Assembly: GCF_029784155.1 (NCBI RefSeq)
Contig: NC_073692.1
Coordinates: 275,385,413 to 275,449,412 of the forward strand
Direction of reading: 5' to 3'
Length of the DNA stretch: 64,000 nucleotides
From: Uranotaenia lowii
Taxonomy: Eukaryota > Arthropoda > Insecta > Diptera > Culicidae
This document shows, piece by piece, positions 59,738 through 64,000 of the stretch. Numbering within the stretch: the first letter of the stretch is position 1; each line of letters begins with the position of its first letter. The position numbers were made by a program, and so were the translations under genes. The notes under the pieces were generated by a model. It saw only the letters and a program-made list of their open reading frames with translations, was not told the origin of the DNA and made no database searches.

Positions 59738-60235
59738 TATTAAAATAAAGTTTTGAAAAAAGTTTAGATGTTTAAGATTATGATTTGCCTACGCTTCAGA
59801 ATTATTATTTTATAAAATTTCTTTTTTTAAGCCCATAATGATTTTGCAATTCATTTATGAATAGTGAGAAATATGATTTGAAGAACATAGCAACTTTGAC
59901 GCTTCAAATCTTAAAGGATTGTGATATTTTTAAAATTTATTTAAATTAGCTTCTCTGTTCCTCAGTTTAAATTTGTGGCCTGGTTATATTCATCATAAGT
60001 TTAACTGTAAACCATCTGAGGTAAATTAAGCATTATTTACAAGCTAGGCGAAGTTTATCTATTCTCCTTCAAATCTATGTGGCATTTGAAGCCCTGTAAT
60101 ATAGTCCGGGAACACAACGAATGCTTACATCGATCGAATAGGGTATGTCACAAGTCACAGTTCGCTTAAATTATCGAATTATCGATATCTCGAGGTCTCA
60201 GGTTTTTTTTGCTTTTCTTTTTCAGAGCTCAAAAT
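59738..60235. other. AT-rich intergenic DNA
   Basis: No gene or repeat seen. Confidence 0.4.
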
Positions 60236-60922
60236 AAGACTGGCCCAAAATTTGTATGGGATGATTTTTACAACGTTTTTTTCAACGCGACATCCCCTGG
60301 ATTTGTGCATTTAGGTAAAAAATGGCTTTCTGAAAGTTTTTGGTCATTTGGCAGAAGCGCGAGCTGGCGCGATTACTTATGGCGTATTTTTTTTGATTCC
60401 GTATTTGGCTCTGGAACCGTCAGAATCAAAAAACGATTTTCGGGTTTCGAGTTATTCTATACGTAGGTGTGCGTGAGAACGAGCGCAATATTTACATGCA
60501 GCTGTCATTTTGTTCTCCCTTCTAGATTTCTTCATTCGGTTCTTCACATCCGAATTGCCTTTTTTCGTGTCCGGATTGCACTTGACAGCAGATAGTACGA
60601 TTTTGCTTGGCTGAGAGGTTCAAAACGCGGCAATCATCATTTTCCCGTTCATTATTTCAACTGTTTTGCTTTCAGCCAAAAACAGTTGTTTAATGTTTTG
60701 ACAACAACGTTGAGAGTATTGGTGAACTTCTCGCAAAACTGACTTTCTTCTCAGGGCGACTCCGTCCGTTTTTCGAGCGAAATGAGCACGATGACAGCAG
60801 TTAGAGCGAACCTAGGTTGCCTCTAGTTTGCCTTTAGTGCGATTACTAGCCCATACACCGTTCACGATGTATCAAAGAAATGCGATGCGAAAAAAAATCA
60901 CACATTCAATGGCGGCGTTCTA

Positions 60923-62238
60923 AAGCATGGATCACTACAAATCTGGACGCACTATTTATTTTACCATAGTGCTCCTAGTTGTCGGATCTGGAATGTTTTG
61001 GCAGCACTTTGTAGAAGAATGTTTCTTCTACCAGTGCTGAAAATTTCATTACGATTCGTTTTGTTTCAAAAAAGTTACACGTGATGGAAGCCGCGAGATG
61101 AAAATAAATTTTGAACACCCACGTCAAAAACCCGACGTGGTCGGGTTCAAAAATCGCGAAATCGTTAAAAATGGTCAAATCAACCGTGTGTAGCGTTCTC
61201 AAACGTTTCCGTGAGATGCGTACTATAGATCGGCAGGTTCATACCAAGCGTCATAGTGGAATTAAGGATCGGAAACTGCATTTGAAGGTGTTGAGAACGA
61301 TCAAGGAAAACACAGGGTAGTCGGACTATGACATTGCCAAGAAATTCACGCCGACCGGTGCACCGTCAGCAGAATTCGTCTATGCGAAGGAATACGATCC
61401 TATCGGACCAGTAAGCAACCAAACCGGACATTGAAGGAGAATTTAGTAGCCAAAGGACGTGCCCGCAAGTTATACAAGAAGATTCCAACGAAGTTCGACG
61501 GATGCATCCTCATGGATGACGAAACGTACGTGAAGATGGATTTTGGGCAGCTTTCTGGCCAAAAATTATGTAAAGCCACTGCAGTGGTGCACTGCACTGA
61601 TCATGGTGATGTCCCCGGCAACTTCAAATTCGTTTTTGCTGATAAGTTTGCAAGAAAGTGTTTGATCTTTCAAGGTATTTGCAGCTGCGGACGAAAAATT
61701 CTGGTTTTTGTGAAAAATAAGACCATGGACTCCGAAATTTACAAGGAGGAATGCCTGAAAAACTTTTTTTTTCGTACATTAGATCTCACAAAGGACTTGT
61801 TAAGTTTTCGCCAGATTTGGCAAGCTGCCACTACAGCTAGGAGGTTCTACAGTGGTATTGGGCCAACGGGTGGATTTTGTCGAAAAGGACATCAACCCAC
61901 CCAACTGCCCTCAATTCCGCTCTATCGAAAAATTTTGGGCAATTGTCAAGCAGAAGATGAAGAAGAATGGTAGGACGACTCGGGAAGTAACAGAGATGAA
62001 AAGATTGTAGAACAAAAGGGCCGCTGAGGTGAGCGAATAGGGTGATCAAACTATAATGAGTGATACTCAACCAAAAGTTCGAAAATTCATCAAAACAACA
62101 TCGGAATAATTTTTTATTATTTTTCCTTTAAAGTGCAATAAAAACCCTACATTTCAAGTACAAAACATTTTTATTTTGTTTATATAGCTCCGAGATAGAC
62201 CCGTTTTAATGCGTCCAGATTTGTAGTGATCCATGCTT
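60923..62238 (+). mobile_element. DD37E Tc1/mariner transposon, complete ends, dead gene
   Basis: Terminal repeats of 29 bp start AAGCATGGATCACTACAAAT on both sides and are flanked by TA (60921-60922, 62239-62240). Full length is 1316 bp, right for a Tc1/mariner element. The single gene inside is broken. Confidence 0.95.
61085..62110 (+). pseudogene. DD37E transposase with stops and frameshifts
   Basis: Pieces in several frames follow the family order: ATG at 61085 with early stops, NTHVKNPTWSGSKIAKSLK and a second helix-turn-helix ending at a stop (61318), a frameshift, RTLKENLVAKGRARKLYKK, ILMDDETYVK (first D), GICSCGRKILVFVKNK, another frameshift near 61775, PDLASCHYS (second D), then a TAG, and RSIEKFWAIVKQKM (E). 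There are 37 residues between the second D and the E. All three acidic residues are still encoded but not in one frame. Confidence 0.93.
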
Positions 62239-62457
62239 TAGCATACTGGAAACATATTTTAAAACACAAAGAGTGAAAGTATGTCGATTTTTTCATTCAT
62301 TTGCCCGAAAATCTCCATACAAAATTCAAGTCCCTTGTGCCGGTTCGTGCTTCTGTCAAATTTCCTGAAACCTTCAGAAAGTCATTTTTTCATCTAAAGG
62401 TACCAAACTAGGAGGTGCCGCGTGTAATATAAGGTTTTTTTTTGCTATGGGCCAGCC

Positions 62458-62818
62458 TACTCCAAATTATTCGCGGTCTCGGAAAAGTTGATCATTAACC
62501 CTTCATTTCATGATTTTTTATTTTTTCTTGAAAAAATTCTCAATAGTGCGCAATGATGAGTACATGAAGGGAAAAATAACGAAAAAATATTATTTTCAGA
62601 TATTTCGGGTGTTTAGCCAAAATATTAATTGTTGCAAATTTGCAACAACATGAATCGGTTACATCTTTCCGTTCCTCACACAAGAGAGTTAGAAATAAAT
62701 GTTAACTCTTAATTTATCTTGCACTAATCATAGTTTTAGTTCAAGAACTACCAAAAGTTTATGCCTGGACACCATTTTAGCTGAAAGTTCAGCAGGGGGT
62801 AGTTCCTATGTATGTTAG
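62458..62818. other. AT-rich intergenic DNA
   Basis: No gene or repeat seen. Confidence 0.4.
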
Positions 62819-62890
62819 TTATCCACCATGGGTGCACGGATTCACCGCAGTTTCTGCCTAAGTATGTGCTTACATGCATTATTTAGATTG
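62819..62890 (-). repeat. Second copy of the dispersed repeat at 23037
   Basis: In complement it reads AACTGCGGTGAATCCGTGCA, CCCATGGTGGATAAC and then a short ACATACATA, as at 23037-23100. Confidence 0.85.
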
Positions 62891-62999
62891 ATTAGTTCGA
62901 CAAATCTCCAATGCAGCTTACACCATGGTTTCGTATGAATTAAATATGTTATTAAATATATATTTCGTATGGATTAAATGTATTGCGTGTGTTGATGAA

Positions 63000-63268
63000 A
63001 GTATATTTTGAAAGAACGAGTCAATCAGGTGGCCTAGTTTACTACATGAACTTCGGCATCCGTCAATATTTACCTGGCCTGGGCAACTGATTGAACATTC
63101 TCATATATGAGAATTTCAATAAAGCACATCTTACCTGTTGGCCGTTTATGTCATTCGAACCCAAAAGTTTTCTGCCGATACCTGGAATCGAACCCATTAC
63201 GCCTAGCATACCAAAACCAGACTCGCACTAGCGTATTCGCTAGCGGCTTGACCACCTCGGCACAGAAT
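63000..63268 (-). mobile_element. tRNA-derived SINE
   Basis: On the minus strand TGTGCCGAGGTGGTC (box A type, 63264-63250) and GGTTCGATTCC (a perfect box B, 63194-63184) lie at tRNA-like spacing. The arms do not fold as a sound tRNA, so this is a tRNA-derived internal Pol III promoter, not a tRNA gene. The 3' limit is uncertain. Confidence 0.55.
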
Positions 63269-64000
63269 CAAGCTGGGGATAGTTATGCGATAGTATACCA
63301 GCTAGTGACTTGTTCTTTACATTTGCTTGATGGTGCTTTTTGGAAAGCTGGAACGTCCTTCCAATACAACTTTTTTGAAAACATAATCTTGTCAAAAACA
63401 ATACTTTGAACTTCAAAGTTAGAAGTTGTTGTTGGTATAACATTCTTTTTATGTAACTTCATTTTTTGTGAACGGTTTTATGATAATCTTTGTGCTCATA
63501 GTTCTTTAGCGCAAAATGTAGTAATCTAAAAAAAAATCATTTTCGTCTGACAACATTGTTTGAATTTTAAAACCATTTAAATATATAATAATGCGATTAT
63601 TGTGCATGGTATACCAAGTTTTAAAAAATCAAGTAACTAGAAAATCAGGAAATGCAAATTGTTGAAGAAACAATTTGCGATCTTTAGTAAAAAATCTGTA
63701 ATGAAGAAAAAAAAACAAAAAATATGTTTAATATTCCATTATAAAGAAAACCGATGGATAAAATACATTTAAAATAGTTTTACCCGTACAACATTTGTTG
63801 AATATGGTACGCGTCTGGAAGAGTAAACAAAATTATAGGTAGGACTTAATTGCAACTGCCATTTTCATGTCACCTTCATACATAATTTCCATATAAAATT
63901 CGTTCTGAAAACATTAAAACTGTTAACATAAATACTATACAAACGATAAAAAGTAATTGAAGCACATTCTGAAACAAAGGGTTACAAACTAGGGTATAAC
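63269..64000. other. AT-rich intergenic DNA
   Basis: No gene or repeat seen to the end of the window. Confidence 0.4.

Larger units (their letters stand above)
60236..62457. mobile_element. Inverted-repeat element hosting a DD37E insertion
   Basis: About 85 bp at 60290-60375 matches the complement of 62336-62425: GCTTTCTGAAAGTTTTTGG against GACTTTCTGAAGGTTTCAGG, then TTTGRCAGAAGCRCGARC. CTGGCCCA lies outward on both sides. The DD37E transposon lies between the arms. Exact ends and target duplication are not defined. Confidence 0.55.

Noticed and set aside
60209..60466. 85-codon frame as a gene
   Set aside because: It overlaps the left arm of the inverted-repeat element at 60236-62457 and shows no domain.
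63184..63264. Functional tRNA gene
   Set aside because: Box A and B are good, but acceptor and T-arm stems do not pair, so a tRNA-derived SINE is more likely.

Overview
This window looks like dipteran, most likely mosquito, heterochromatin-like or intergenic/intronic DNA. It is AT-rich and I found no intact host gene. The mosquito inference rests on family resemblance: a Juan-like Jockey retrotransposon, DD37E Tc1/mariner transposons, an RTE element of the JAM1 type, tRNA-derived SINEs and many MITEs. All family names come from motifs I recognised by eye; nothing was searched.

Layout. 1-5.6 kb is a 13-bp minisatellite made of two copies of a ~2.72-kb higher-order block. 5.7-14.0 kb holds minus-strand CR1/Jockey-like non-LTR pieces, broken by two TIR elements whose insertion sites can be read exactly because removing them restores the retrotransposon reading frame. 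The larger one (4.6 kb) carries a decayed multi-exon gene, an inverted duplication of part of it, and a Tc1/mariner insertion. 14.2-15.0 kb is a diverged 142-bp tandem repeat. 17.2-21.7 kb is a degenerate region leading into a 3.1-kb 9-bp array with an internal orientation switch. 25.1-33.5 kb is one Juan-like element opened by a DD37E piece, a MITE and a SINE; the SINE is split by a hAT-like element with a perfect 8-bp TSD, which contains a PIF/Harbinger-like MITE. 34.5-48.7 kb is a run of non-autonomous DNA elements (TA- and TTAA-flanked), local duplications and a Helitron-like 3' end. 51.4-55.2 kb is a decayed RTE element. 55.5-59.7 kb is a head-to-tail pair of Helitron-like elements. 60.2-62.5 kb is an inverted-repeat element holding another DD37E transposon, followed by a SINE.

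No element here looks able to move by itself: every transposase or reverse transcriptase read has stops, frameshifts, deletions or a lost catalytic motif. The most interesting signals are structural. Two TIR elements share CCCRA termini and an AA target duplication, with subterminal iterated motifs. One of them and a CATAAGA-palindrome element each hold an ATG placed directly before a ~60-nt intron. There is also the rolling-circle-type tandem Helitron pair, a 29-bp near-perfect hairpin at 18.05 kb, and the two large simple arrays. Nonrepetitive islands at roughly 23.2-24.5, 33.9-34.5 and 49.3-51.0 kb are the best candidates for host regulatory or intronic DNA.
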